DNA from: Blasia pusilla
Taxonomy: Eukaryota; Marchantiophyta; Marchantiopsida; Blasiales
Direction of reading: 5' to 3'
NCBI GenBank assembly: GCA_050084515.1
Contig: CM114271.1
Span: forward strand, 52,700,001 to 52,764,000
DNA: 64,000 bases
In this document: positions 12,900-25,588 of the stretch, in pieces
How the letters are laid out: every line of letters starts with the position of its first letter
How positions within the stretch are numbered: position 1 is the stretch's first letter
The notes under the pieces: generated by a model
The model's database searches: none
Seen by the model: the letters and a program-made list of their open reading frames with translations, nothing else
Told to the model about the DNA's origin: nothing
Position numbers and translations under genes: made by a program

Positions 12900-13480
12900 T
12901 CTTTTGTTTTGGACTACGAAGGTGTGCAAAGCGAAGCATGACGATGAAGCCGTGGGAAAGGCGATAAGACTGCCAGCGCGAAACGGAAAGCGAGACAAGC
13001 GTACGGAGGTCGGTTCCGGAACTCATAGGCAATATAAAGGAAAGCCGGTTTCTGGGAAACGGCCTGAAAAGACGTCTTATTTTTATTACTAGAGCGGAAA
13101 GTCTCGGGCGGGAAAGTGTGCGTTGGCTGCGTTGACAAGAAGAGGTCCCGTGTTGTACACTCGCGTCAAGTGACTCAAGTCGCGGATGATTGTTGCTGGT
13201 CGCAGGCCGACCGGCGCTCCTGTGCCGTCAACACTCACGTCTTGGCCCTGTCGGCGCGGGACCCGCCCGCGCGACAGCCGCACTGCCTACTAGAACACGA
13301 AAACAAACGGCGACGGGAAGATTCTGGATGGGTGAAGAGAGATCCATTTGTGCCGTTCATGGACGGATGCGGATGAATGAACCGGCGTCTGCTTCCACGA
13401 CTTTGGGGCCCGAACGTCCAAAAGCGACGTTCATTTTCTCCTGCCGACGTCTATACTTACTAAAACTATGGATCACATAG
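12900..13480. other. GC-rich, CpG-rich island without a recognised gene
   Basis: A sharp rise in GC and CpG relative to the flanks, with overlapping open frames on both strands. None of the translations shows a known domain. The composition resembles the region just upstream of the 19.9 kb gene, so it may be a promoter or an exon of an unrecognised or lost gene. Confidence 0.35.
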
Positions 13481-15155
13481 ATCACGAGGCTCATATTTAC
13501 TAAAAGGAGAAAAAGTGGATGAGTTTTCGTAGTGAGTTATGATATTAGATTATGAGTTTTTAAATGTTTATGATTTAATATCTTTGAAAATAACAAAATC
13601 TTCTTTTGGATTTGGTCCCAAAATGCCATTCCGAAGTAACCACATGCTCGAAGCGGTACATGTTTCTAGAAATAGGATATTTTATTGTAGGCAACGGATC
13701 TCCATAGTCTTGCAACGTGTTTAGGCAAATGGGTTTTTGCGGCTGGCTCAGGCGGTTGGAAACGCCATGTTAGAGGCCCACTTAATAGTAGTCATAGTTC
13801 TATTGGTGTTGTTGATATTGTCTCTATTGTTGGTGATTTTGGTCGTGAGGGAGGGAGGCCCCCTTCTGTCTTTTTTGGGCCGATTTTGCCCTGCGGGGTT
13901 TTTCGGCTCTCTATGCCCCCCCTCCTTTATATCCCGATGGGTTTTCCATCCCAATTTCTATTAAAGTGCATATTCTCTCTGAAATAGGATTACCTGAAAC
14001 CCGGTGTGTAAGAGTTGTTGTAGGCAAGAAAATGACTAGCCTTATTAGCTATGCAGACTAATAAACACTAGTGAACAGCATCAAGGTGTACACTTTCTGA
14101 AAAACCATTAATTATGTTAATATTGTACCTTATGACTATTCCATACTAAAATTGCAAGCCTTGAAAAAAAATCTTCAATTAATGGGCGAGTGAGAAATAC
14201 AACTTCGGAAAAACATTGCTAAGGATTTCTCATATAGTTTCAAGAGGTATTCAAGTTGATTTCTAGAGGTTTAAGATGATTGTGGACATCTCATGTATTT
14301 GAAAAATATGATGTCATAAAAACTAGTGAAGAGTTTATGAGGAGCCAAAGGATTAACGATGAAACTCATTAAGGGAGTAAATAGGGTTAGATGGAATGGT
14401 TAAAAATTTCATCAGGCACACCTTGCAAGCAATTAAAATTGCATTTTAGTTTATGTTAGATGGATATAAATTATATAAATATATTCCTAAAAAATATGTA
14501 AGAATTTAAATGAAAAAGGGAAGAGGTGATGATTCTTTCAAAATGCATGATTTTTTTAATTTTTTTAATGTATGCCCAAACTCAAGATAAATCTTGTAGT
14601 TTAGTATCGTGATATTTGGAGTGATAGGTGAGAAAGAGACATAGTTTAATAGAAATCTTTGAGGTCAAATTATGTTAATATAACCTATATCCATCTATCT
14701 GTCGTGCTTGATGAATAGAAATTCTATTATAGTCATTATAGAGATCATTTTGCAAGCATACAATTAAACCTAAAAATCAGGGAAATTGAGAAATTGGCGA
14801 GTATTATTTCGAGTTTTTTGTAGGTCAAACTCATAGTTGGCTCAGAAAAGGCACACGGGAAGGTAAGAAGGTTTGAAAATCCAACAAGTATTTTTTGCGA
14901 GCCCTTTGCAACCCAATTGCAAATGTAAGAAAATGAGACTTTCGAGCGGTGTCATAATTACTAATTGAGACTCTAATTCTTAGTTTTTGGTACAAATTGC
15001 AAAGTCGCAACTAAATTATGACTATACTACAACTTTTGGAACTCACACTGGCCTGCAAATGTATTTTTTTATTTATGAAGACTTGTAGGAGTAAGTCATA
15101 ATAGTCTAGCCTAGCCCCTTTGGCTATCTATTAGCATCAAATTCATCCTTCTTTG
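13481..15155. other. No gene recognised
   Basis: AT-rich apart from a small GC-rich patch at 13736-13940. No motif was identified that would assign it to a repeat family. Confidence 0.5.
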
Positions 15156-15920
15156 GTATGTAAATTGAGAAAAGCCTTCTATGGACTTAAAAAAGTTCCA
15201 AGAGTTTGGTATGGTAAGAATTCTAAGATCAAGAAATTTCTAAAGATCCTTGGATCTCAAGTTTTAATTGGGATGCTTCAATCTACTCACCAAGAGTCCA
15301 AGGAAATCTAATTAGGATCATTATCTACGTCAATGATCTAATTATGACTCTTAGCAATGAGTATCTAATATAAAAGATCAAAGTAAAGTTGCATGTAGAG
15401 TTTGAGTTGAAAGACTTGGGAGAGATTAATCACTTTCTTTGTGTAGATTTCATCAAAGATAGAGATGATATATGGCCATTTCCAAGCCAATATGCTTTTG
15501 ACAAGCTTTTAAGTTCAATGTGATAGTGTAAAAGCCTATTTCGATGCTATTGGACTAGATTGTAAAGCTTGGAGAAGATGGAGGTGATGACATCTAGAGA
15601 ATTAATCCTCGCTTGTGTTGTGCTATGGTCAGGAGTTAGACTATCACAAGGCCAAATCTCTATTATGCGATTGGTTTGCTATCATAACAAAAATCAATCT
15701 TGATGCAATAAGGTGGATCTTAAGATATGTGAAGTTCACAATTCAGTTTGGACTTCTCTACTCATCCTCTAAGCCTTTGGAGATACATAGATAGACTGAC
15801 GCAAGTTGGGCAAGGAGCACCCTTAATCAAAGATGCACTTTTGAGTATGTATTTGGATTTGGAAATGTTGTAGTATGTTGAACTTCAAAGAAATAACCAA
15901 TTATTGTCTTATCTTCAACA
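15156..15920 (+). pseudogene. Ty1/copia pol remnant (reverse transcriptase to RNase H)
   Basis: The remnant opens with VCKLRKAFYGLKKVPRVWY, the highly conserved copia RT block before the active site. Near 15328 the active-site block reads YVNDLIMT, where the family has YVDD, so one catalytic Asp is Asn here. About 60 bases on comes FELKDLGEINHFLCVDFIK, matching the 'F.MKDLG....FLG' block. Toward the end, TSKK and PIIVLSST near 15885-15920 match the copia RNase H motif 'SSKKQ..VALSST'. Stops and frameshifts lie between these blocks. It is an old, inactive fragment without recognisable LTRs. Confidence 0.8.
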
Positions 15921-18358
15921 ATATGGTAATAGGTCTTTTGTGTGAATTTTAGGGCAAAATATCTTTTTCCCCACCTTTATATAGAAAGAGGGTGATGAGG
16001 ATCTCTCATTCTCTCTACAAACATATTTTTCATTCTTCCCTTATATGCAAGCTAGTTCCTCTTTGCATGTGTGTATGGGTCTTCTAAATTTACTATTTTT
16101 ACATCCATATATTTGAAGAGTTCCTCAATTCTCGAAAAAATTATGGAAATAAATTTTTTTTATCCAAAGCCATTTCAAATCGTATTATCTTTGTAGTCTT
16201 GCCAATTGGTCTCTTACAAATTTTTTCGCACTCATAAAAGACAAGAAGACCGATAGAATATATTTGGAATTTAATCACCTCTAGGAACTTCACAAGCAAC
16301 TCAATTCATTAATCATATTGCTTTTGCAGGGCATTTCCTTTTGGTATGAAGCAATTGAAAATATTTAGTGATATTAAATGAAAAACTTTCATTTTTACTA
16401 TGAAGAGAGGTGAGTTTACAAAATCCCTCCTCCTAAGGTTGAGACCTTTCCTTTGCGGACTCCTCTCCTCTTGACATATGTTATTTTAAAAATTTAAGTT
16501 AAGGGTAAGAAATTAAATTAGTACAGAGTTAATTTAAAAGAATGATGTAAACTCCCATGCATAACATGCACATCTTATCAGTAATACATAAGGTAGAACA
16601 CGATCATCATACTTCTTTCAATATTGAAAATATGTGTGCGTAGTCAAGTTTGGATAGTTAAGAAAATTCAATTTTCTGCAACCATTAGAGATAAAGTTTC
16701 CCTTAGTGTTATTTTAAACCTATTGTTTTTATTTATCATTTAGATGCATGATAATGTAAAGAACTTCTAAAGTTTTGTTCCAAATTCATATAACACTCTT
16801 CATCACCGCACTTCCTAATGCGTACTGAAAGTAGGAGCTTCCCAAAATTCTCCCCCCAAAACCTCGAGTGCTAGGATATCTCACTCATACAATTGTGACC
16901 CACCCACATGGATTTAATTTGTGCATTAGTAGAATGTTCCAAATACTTTGCAGAGAGTATGGAAATTTGTTTAATAAGGGCTTGGGAAAAAGGTACATAG
17001 TTTTGTAGTACCAACTACTCGACTTGAGCATTTAATATTTGTGAACAAAAGTGTGATGATGTAGTGCTAAGGTATACTCTCAAATATAAATAGAAAAGAG
17101 AGGTCAACATACGATGAAAGTATTTTCTAAAAGAAATGGAGATATATTCAAAGGAAACCTTTTAGGTACTATCTTATCTAGCATACAAAAGATTTCAAAC
17201 TAAGGTGAGTTATTGAATTACATGTGGCAATGTGTGAATGGAAACATGGTAATCTTCTCTATTTTAAAATTAAAAGGGAACGATATAAATAATTGTTTGA
17301 AAGAAATAAATTTACTTGGAGAATGAAAAGTGTCTTTTTCCTTGTAAAGTGTTGGAATTTTTTATGAAATCGTTTGTTTTTGTTAAAAATTTTCAAAATA
17401 AAAGTAATTAATACCTCCGTTGAATTTGAGGGGTACAATTAAGACTCTAACAACCCCATTTTGAATATGATAATTTATTCATGGATGTCAAAAATTTTGA
17501 AGTAAGTTTGAAAAGAAGAGTCGATATATTCACCAACTCCATATGTTCCAAGAGTGCAAATCTTGAGACCGAATTCACCACCAACCATGATTTTGAACTT
17601 TTGGAATGTAAAGAAGATATCTTGTATTTTTTGCAGGATGTAGAATTTTTTTTTCTTTGTGTATTGGTCAAGGAAAGTACAAAAATAGAAAGAGTTTCAA
17701 ATAGCTCATTGGTCATGCTAGATCACTATGAATAAGATGTAGAGTTTTATTCACAAGACGATCTTGTCCATCTCTTATTGTGTGTCCCTTGGCACAACTT
17801 GTGCAAAGTTGAGATCATTAATGTGATCCAGACCTTGAACCATCTTTTGACAATGCGTTGCTATAGGTGTTGATTGTTGAGATCTTCGATGCGTTGGTGA
17901 GTGAGATTGGATGAGTTTATGGCCAAAAGAATTTATGTGTGGACCACATGGTTGAAATTCAATTAGAAATTTAAGGCACTAGTTTTCTCCTTATACTATT
18001 AAACTCTTGAGAGATGTTTTTAATCTAAGTCTTACCACCGACTAAAGATAGACCTCTTGATATTTTCTAGTGTTTAATTTCTTTTGGAGATTGAGTTTAC
18101 ATATGAAAAAAATTCCTTTAATAATATCATTCGAAAAGGAAGGAAAAAAGAAGAAAGTATAAAAGGCCTAATGAGAATTAGGAAGAAGGGTATGAAATCT
18201 ATAAAAGACTAGTATATCGTCAGCGAATGAAAAAACCTTTCGTTCTTCTTGATAGCACTTAATTAATATTTTTGTACACTTCTCAACGCCGGAAGACTTA
18301 AAGAAGATTATCTCGTGTCGACACGGGATAAGGGGTTCCCAAACCTATTCTCTTTTGA
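15921..18358. other. AT-rich intergenic DNA, no gene recognised
   Basis: Antiparallel open frames of 84-89 codons at about 17447-17735 mirror each other and show no domain; I treat them as chance. No other structure was identified. Confidence 0.5.
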
Positions 18359-18425
18359 TCTATATTATTATGGAAGAGTGTCTTATTGATTTGCAAACAC
18401 GTCTATGTTTGACATGTGACGATTG
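18359..18425 (+). mobile_element. Helitron-like 5' end
   Basis: From 18359, TCTATATTATTATGGAAGAG, then TTGATTTGCAAACACG and TTTGACATGTGACGATTGG, is the inverted counterpart of the conserved end of the 4.8, 25.5, 43.1 and 52.4 kb units. It begins with TC directly after an A, as a Helitron 5' end should. The matching 3' end was not found. Confidence 0.5.
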
Positions 18426-18589
18426 GACAAAAAAAACTATTTTATATACATTAAAAATAATAATTTATATATGAAATCATTAATATTTTCACGAATTATA
18501 TACTAAATTTCTAAATATTTTTTTTATTACCCGTAAAATAAATATAAATGTAGAATAATATATCTTGTAGCGTCCAGTATCCCATATTA

Positions 18590-19904
18590 TGTGCTCTAGA
18601 AAAGGTTCCTTGAGTATGTTCTGTTCGCCCTTTCTAATTCCAGGCGCCTTTCCTAATCTTTTCTTTCGCGTACTCGTAACTAATAATGTGGGACCGGATC
18701 GTACGCCGGATGAAATGAAACGATGGATGGATGGATGGGGGTGGAATAGTCAACTCTACCGTACGGAGAACAGTTAACAACGCGCGTGTCGATGATTCCG
18801 TCCAAGGACCGAGGCCCTTCGCTGCGCTGCCCGCAGCCCGAAGGAGGCGACGGGGCGTTTCGTGCTCGTGGGGCGGGCTCGCCAGCTCGGGAGGGCGGGG
18901 CGGGGGCCGCGTGGCGCCTGTCCACGTAAGCGGGATGGAGCCACGCTGCCACCCTGCGCTGCACCAAATGGAAGGGAAGCAAAGGCGACGGTAGAAGCGC
19001 TTCGATTCTCTGGTGTCATTCATAGAGTTCTCTCTTGACGGTGTGGGGATCAGGCGGCCGCCGTGGCCGCTTCTGCGAAGCTGTAGTGGTGGTCGCAGGG
19101 TTTTCGTGGCATCTACTTGGCAGCTTTCGAGCGTTCCCATGTCACGAACGAGGTTCAGCTTTGAGCCCCGCCGATTAATGAGTGGGCCTACAGACGGAGT
19201 CTTAACTCGTAGTCTGGTTCCGGATTCTACAGGGGTATGCGAGAAGTGGACCGTACCAGCGTTAAATTGTGTTTCATTCATACAGCGGAGCTAGCTTAGA
19301 CCGCGCGGCTGAGCGGGCGGGCGGGCTTGTGGATCACCGGGATGGTGTGAGTTAGCGTAGCGTGTGTGTGCAGGAGAAAGAGTAGGTGGTTTTCATTTAC
19401 GTTGAAAGCACGGTCTCGTACAGTGTGAGACATTTGCAATCGAGAGATTGATCGATTATCGTGTCGAGAGAAGTCCGAGAGTTGCATTGATGTCACTGGA
19501 AACTCCTTTTTTCTACCCTCCGACTCGTTGGCCGCGGTATCATGAAAGGCATCATGCCTCATCAACGGAACTTCGTTCTCGGTGCTTGAACTCGTTGTCT
19601 GCGCTGCGCAATCATGATAGGCACTAGGTGTTTGGAGCGGAACTTCCCCTTCGTGGCTTGATATTATGAACTGCTCAGCACATCGTCAGGATGTGAGCGC
19701 GTCGTTTGTTTAACGACTGCGAGGGAAAAAACCGATAACTCGACTTTCATTTCACGACCTTCCTTGAAAGACGATCTTGCGACTTCCTTGGTAAATTTTC
19801 CTGTAGGTTCCTCCCTTTGATGCTTCGAAATTCTTTGGACGCCAGAGCGACGGTCGTATCTTGACAGACAGACAGACAGGATAGCAGCTGCTAGAGCTTA
19901 GGCA
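18590..19904 (+). promoter_or_regulatory. GC-rich upstream region of the 19.9 kb gene (promoter and 5' UTR, limits unknown)
   Basis: GC rises abruptly at about 18600 and stays high to the start codon at 19905. There are short GATG and GACA tandem repeats (near 18722-18740 and 19865-19878). Open frames of up to 215 codons overlap on both strands here, as expected of GC-rich DNA with few stops. None has a recognisable domain. I could not place a TATA box or transcription start with confidence. Confidence 0.4.
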
Positions 19905-22900
19905 ATGTTACGTATGTTCAAGCAGAGTGGATCTGCAAAGCATGAGAAGGATAGAGATTCAGGTGCAGAGAGTGACTATTCTGTGGAGTTCAAGAGTGGG
20001 TTTGTGGCTAATGGCATAATAGACACCTCCGGGCCGCTCTGGGGTCCTGGTATACGGGTGCAGCAGACTTCATCTGTGACTACGCAAAGGCCATGGCACC
20101 ATGATAATTTGGAGGCCGAGGGACGGAGTGCTGCCGACGAGCTTGACAAGTTGTATGCATCGTTGCCGGATGAAGCGTTTGAGATGACTTTGAAGGATCT
20201 GGTGGATGGGAGAAAGGCTTCTCCCAGAGTTTCTCCTGAAAAGGATTCTGAGGAACCTCCACGCCTGGGAAAAAAGAGATCGACAGTTGAGAAGGGAGCT
20301 GCGAGAGAGGATGGGGAAATCAAGCCCAAGAACAAGATCCACGGCCATCCTGCCCTCTCTCTCTCATTCCAACTCCCACATCCGTCTCCAAATCGTGATA
20401 CATCATCCGCTCCAAATTCACTATCTCCGAGGCATTCCCCAGGCCGTCAGACCTTATCAGCACATTTCACAGCGGAAAATAATTCGACACCTCCTCGAAG
20501 CCCTCATGGAATGTCGTCGCCTCGAATGTCGTTCTCCGAATACGGGATGGGAATGGTCTCACAATCGTATGAAGCCGAAATTGTGAGGACCGCTTCCCCG
20601 GACTTGCAGATCTTCGAAAACAGACATTCTCAATTCTCTTCAGAAGATCGGATGTCACCGCGGCAGACCTTGTTTACCACTCCAGCAGGATCCAGGAGCC
20701 CCAACCTTCCTCTGCTCGTGCCGTACTCAAATGATTGCTCCGTATGTTCGGCGACGAATCTCGTCTTTAAAACCCGGTGCATGGTAACATATCTGGCTCC
20801 CTGACTTTCATTCTATCGTTCCCGAGTCTTCATTGTTCATGTTGGATGCTCGGACACATTCATCTTTAGTGATGGTAGAGATTGCATCGTTGATTCAATG
20901 TCTCCTTTGTGCATAAATGAAGGTTCAGACCCCTTAGCTGAATCCATTTTGCTTATAGGCTTTCACTCTGGTTCGAACTTGGCCTTCTTGTATTTGTATT
21001 CCCTTCCCGAATAACTTTGTCAAGAATTTCATTGCGCTGCGTAATAGTTTGCAGAGATCATGGGAGTCAGGATATAGAATTTGATTGGCTGTAGTTGGAA
21101 TGGGCAGGTGTGTGGAAAGGCTTACTGCTCGAGATGCGTGAGGACCGCCATGGGAACCATGCCAGAGGGACGCAAATGCAAATACACGTGCGTTGGGCGG
21201 CCTATAAATCCGAGGTGAGATCTTTACTCTTTTAGTTTTTGGAGACTAGGATTACCGCTATCAACTCTTCTCGTGTCAAGTTTGCGGATCCAAAGCGGGC
21301 TGGGCAGCCGTCTCCACTAGTGCAAAAAGAGTGTAGAGTCTTGAAATTTTCATCCTCCTGCATTATGCGCGCATCTGAGTTTCTGTGGGATAGTGTTTTT
21401 TAAATTTCTTTCAAGAAGCCTTAAAAATTTTGGTGCAATCTGGAGAAGTGCGCCTTGTCCTCCTGCGCGTAGTCGATTCCTCGTCAATTCGTCAGGGATA
21501 TGAGCTTTTCGGATGCCTACCTCTACTAACTCTCACCGATACCGATGCGGGCGGAGTTGGTAGCGGTAGGCATCCTTCGCACTCACGACACTTCTTGCGT
21601 CTTGCCCCTGGAATATGTTCATTTCCTTGCCTCAAGTTAAATAAACTAGGCGGATATCGTATCTACACAATCTGAGGACTGCTGTGATCCGGTTGTTATT
21701 TTCGTATTGTGACGCGACGTTCGTCCCTCGGATCTAAAGAGATTTTCTTTCTTTACTTCAATTGCAAACTCTCGTGTTTGTGCAATAAGTAAGGATTGAT
21801 AAACAACTATCTTACCAAGTCGTCTGGTCGTCAGATTCTTGAAGAAGGCAGGGAGTGGATGTTGGCCGTTTGGTTTCAGTAACAGCGAGGCTAAAATGGC
21901 AGAAAAATCTGAAAGGCGACGGCAGGCTGCGGTACAATCTCAAGGTGAATGTCACATCCCACTGAAGAGTTTCCCTTTCAGACTCTAAACTTCCGGTGGG
22001 CAGAATTTTTCTAATCCGAGAGCGCTACATCGAATCCAAAGGTGCAGATTAACTCATGGCTTACGAAGAATCCGCGTAAGAATCTTCATAACGGAACAAC
22101 ACTTAGGTTGGTACTGATCAATGGATTTAGAGCGAAGGGTTTAACGATGCATTCAAAGACCAAAGTCACAAGCCTGGTAGAGTGTAGCCAAACCCAGGCC
22201 CGGAAATCAGAAAACCAATGAAAAAATTATTGTGAGTGTTGTGTCGCGACGCACCGATTGAAGAAGATGTGGAGCTCAGTGGTTTATGAGAGAGACTGTA
22301 TTTATGAAGAAGATAGGGTTCTGGTATTAGTACCTGGATGGATAATTGTGAGGAACTGGGATGGAGGCAGAAGATCAGGACATAATGAAACGTCATGTAT
22401 ACTGACGTAAAGTTCTTACGGAATAATTCTATTTGCACTAATGGGAACAGAGACTTGTTCACTAATAGGAGTGCTTTCCTCTTCGTGATTAAACGCATTG
22501 CAACGTGTACTGCAACATGAGGAATCGCGGCACGAAAGTGTGCATTTGAATCCATTTCGAAGCTCTGGATTCAAGAATGTATGTAGTGCTGAATATTCGT
22601 ATCTAATGATTTCTGGCTTTTTTCTTGCAGACTTTGATATGCAGCGAAGAAATATTTCGTCATCGTATCCACCTCAGACAACATCTCCGCGTCCGGGCAC
22701 TCACGGAGCACCTCCGCACCCGAGCGTTCAATTATCGTCTCCACTTCCGAGCACCGAAAGAGCTTCACCCCATCCGAGCACTCAACGGGCTTCTCAGCTT
22801 CCGCGTGCTCCAACAGCGTCACCGCTTCCGACTGCTCAAACAGTGTATCCGATGGTATATAATCAAAGAGCATCTCCTTTACCGAGCGGTCAAAGCTTAT

Positions 22901-22971
22901 CTCCAAGATCGACTACTCATCATTATCCTCAAAATTCGTATCAACCGAATTTCATGGGTGTCACCTATTGA
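19905..22971 (+). CDS. Cysteine-rich zinc-binding protein with XLG-type C8 module, four exons
   Basis: I assemble four coding exons: 19905-20783, 21108-21214, 21880-21944 and 22631-22971. All junctions are GT-AG and the phases agree (0, 2, 1), giving about 463 residues. Residues 1-275 are Ser/Pro-rich and apparently disordered. A compact module follows, with cysteines at 278, 281, 292, 295, 300, 303, 317 and 321. These four pairs suit two zinc ions in a cross-brace. The block YCSRCVRTAMGTMPEGRKC closely resembles the cysteine-rich region of plant extra-large G proteins (XLG: YCxxCVLRAMGSMPEGRKC). There is no G-alpha domain afterwards. The remainder is a short basic stretch (SERRRQ) and a 113-residue Pro/Ser/Thr tail of about six degenerate ten-residue units such as SSPLPSTERA. 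It is probably a nuclear or membrane-associated regulator, but its function is unknown to me. The splice of the 65-base third exon rests on phase and consensus only. Confidence 0.8.
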
Positions 22972-25261
22972 CTGTATCACACCTTAGTGAACTTTTCGTT
23001 GAGCAACACCATCAATTTTCCTGAATGCGTTTTCATTTCAAAGGCCTGTTTCATAACGCCAGCTTGTTGGAGCGTAGTCCTCCTTTTGTCAAATAGATAT
23101 TTGAACCTTAATCCCCGAAGTAAAAATCCGGCATCATGGCCACCCACAAATGCACACTGTATGACAAAATATCAGGATTCCCGAATTTTATTTTGTTTCC
23201 CCTGAGTGACGACCGCTTGAGCCAATATGAACTTACCTTCAGTGAAGGACTACGGAAGAGATCGTCCCGGATTCGCTTTTCCTGGAAGCGTTTGTTTGGT
23301 CTGGAATTTCTTCTTGGTTCGGGCAAGTACTGACATTGGTAGCGAGAAAGAGCAATATGCTGGAGAGTTCTGGATGTACATGACACGCGAACGATGCGGC
23401 TAACGACTCTTCTTTTGGAATCGGTGTCAATGACGTCGAGCTCTGCGAATCGAATTGTAACTTCATGCGATTCGTCCACGAGCAGTGATCAGGACAAGAA
23501 GACTTTGTATTTTCACTTGATTCTGCCATCGAAAGGATTCTAAGTGATCAAATTTTTTGTTATGTCTTTAAATATGGAAACCTAGGAGAATGGCGAGTGA
23601 CATACGTTCTGCGTGTGGACTCCTTGCCATAAAAATTGTCAGGTGTTTTGAAAAACTGAGTGAAAGTAGAAAGGTGACAGCACGAGGTGTGTGTGTGTGG
23701 ATGTGAAGACCCCACCCAGGACCAATGCTACAGACTAAACGTGGACGTGGACTTCGTACATGTTGTGGTAGGGAAAGTCGAGTCTCTAGCTCCCACCATG
23801 GATGGAAGCAAGGTTCCTATGTGCGGGCTCGTTTACATGATGTTGCAAATGGAGTGAACAATTTCCAGTTTCGTAGCCTCTTCTGAAGTCCAAATATGCT
23901 TCCACTACAATACACGTCCACGTTCTGGTTGTTGTGACAGGCTCAAGGCGTTTTTGTGAAATACTGGACTCGAAAGTGAGCTTTTTCTGGTTACCCCCAA
24001 CAAGGTGACCAAGATGTCAATGTACTATCCTGTATTCCCTCTTTCGGAATCCTAACTTAAGTAATCCTTTCATGGTGTTCCAACTTGAGAGTCTCTTTAT
24101 GATACCCACTTGATCCTGGCAAGTATGAGTTTCTCCGTTCGTTTCTGTCATAGTACTTTTTGCTGACTCCTTGCAGATGATATTGTGGACACTACAAGGT
24201 GTTGGTGTGTGGTGATTTGGCCTAATCTCGAGACTCCAGAGCGCACAGTGATGGTCTGTCGCACCGACTTCGCAGGCAAGCGCTATTGGGCAAACTCACA
24301 ATACCCTTGCTTGGGACTATACTGAGACGCCAGTAATGTTTCTGTTGTGTCCGCATAGCAAGCATCAACAAGCATCAATTACATTTGATTACGGGTTGGA
24401 CTCATTCACCATACTTGCCAACAGTTCAACTGTCCTTATCGTCTTGGATGGGTAATATTGATCACATTAAGTAGCTGTCGAGCGTATGGTGAAGTACTCT
24501 GCGAGACAGCTTCTCACAACCTTCACGAGCACAACTCAGAGGTCATTACTCTGTGTCTTCACTCTTTGGGTCGACTCCTTTACCCACCTACTGCTAGCCG
24601 TAACCCAGGACTACCAATGAACTCATCTACTGTTAGTAATCTTATCCAGGTTGTCAGCGAACTGTTATCAATGGTAAGGGAACTAAGTGCACTGCTCCTC
24701 CCTTTTCTATTTACATACAACTCCTGAAGGTGACAGTGCATGAACATACCCTAAGGGCAGAGGAGTTTAGGGTATGTCCATGCCTTCTTTATCACAGTAC
24801 CCGGCTTGCTAACATGTATACGCAAGCACTCAGAGGCTCATATAGGTGACTCTAACGGGATCTCGAGAGCTTAGTTTCTGTTCACTGGCGTACAAAACGA
24901 GAGAGCGACCGAGGGTAGAAAACCCTGGCACAGATTGTGGGCGAATTGAGCAACTGCTTAACTGTTTCCAATAGCCCATCGGCATCATCCTTCTGTTGTC
25001 TACGTCAATAGTAATCAGTACGAACCCGGTAATTTCAACGTGGTAGGATTCATAATTTTTATCTTCTCGTTGCATTTAATTCATCCTTGTTCCCATTTTT
25101 ATTCTATTATTACATTCCGCCTGGTCAGATCTTAATTTCTAGATGCATTTCGCTAGTTCTTAGGTCATAATTACTCGTGTGCTTAGGCCTGTTGGAAGGA
25201 CTGTTGCGTTGCTCAGAAGCAGTTGGAGACTTAGTTTGATTACGTTGCGATGGGGTTGTCC
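22972..25261. other. Downstream of the zinc-module gene; no further gene recognised
   Basis: The first few hundred bases are presumably 3' UTR of the gene ending at 22971, but no poly(A) site was fixed. Overlapping frames of 60-123 codons at 22987-23530 lie on both strands and have no domains. The rest is of medium GC and shows one clear hairpin (listed separately). Confidence 0.45.
24738..24783. repeat. Inverted repeat, 17-base arms
   Basis: GCATGAACATACCCTAA at 24738-24754 pairs with TTAGGGTATGTCCATGC at 24767-24783 with one mismatch; the loop is 12 bases. There is no U-run after it and no coding context, so neither a terminator nor a known RNA is implied. Confidence 0.7.
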
Positions 25262-25377
25262 ACAGTCCCCGTCCTTGAATTCCATGCTTCATGCAGAGCC
25301 CGAAGCTGAAGACTCCAAGACAGTCCCCGTCTTTGAATTCCATGCGTAGTGCAGAGTCCGAAGCTAAAGACTCCAAG
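25262..25377. repeat. Tandem duplication, two 58-base units
   Basis: ACAGTCCCCGTCCTTGAATT... (25262-25319) is followed immediately by ACAGTCCCCGTCTTTGAATT... (25320-25377). Both end GACTCCAAG and the units differ at only a few positions, so the duplication is fairly recent. It lies just before a Helitron-like unit. Confidence 0.85.
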
Positions 25378-25429
25378 ATAAATAGAGTGCGGGAATAATT
25401 TTTTTTTGAAAATTGTTGTCATTGTATAA

Positions 25430-25588
25430 TTTGTGAAGGGAAGGGATTAATGATGGAACACACAAATTCAAATCTTGTTTATCGCTGCTTGCATAAGGAG
25501 ACATTTTCTTCCTGTCTAGTTGTCACGTGTCAAACAGAGGGATGAAGTGTTTGCAAATCAAAAGGGCACTCTCCCATAATAATGTAGA
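25430..25588 (-). mobile_element. Helitron-like repeat, one end clear
   Basis: The right edge GGGCACTCTCCCATAATAAT then GTAGA is the reverse complement of a Helitron-type TC start. Inside are TTGTCACGTGTCAAACAGAG and AGTGTTTGCAAATCAAAAGG, shared with the 4.8, 43.0 and 52.3 kb units, and GTGAAGGGAAGGGATTAATG, shared with the 4.7 and 5.1 kb units. The left edge lacks a clear CTRR complement, so I set it approximately. Confidence 0.55.

Noticed and set aside
18634-19281. Minus-strand open frame of 215 codons in GC-rich DNA
   Set aside because: It overlaps several other long frames on both strands, contains no domain, and lies where the promoter and 5' UTR of the 19.9 kb gene should be. Low stop frequency in GC-rich DNA explains it.
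22166-23529. Overlapping antisense frames (96-129 codons) around the last exon of the zinc-module gene
   Set aside because: No domains, and they are antisense to a well-supported exon or to its 3' flank.
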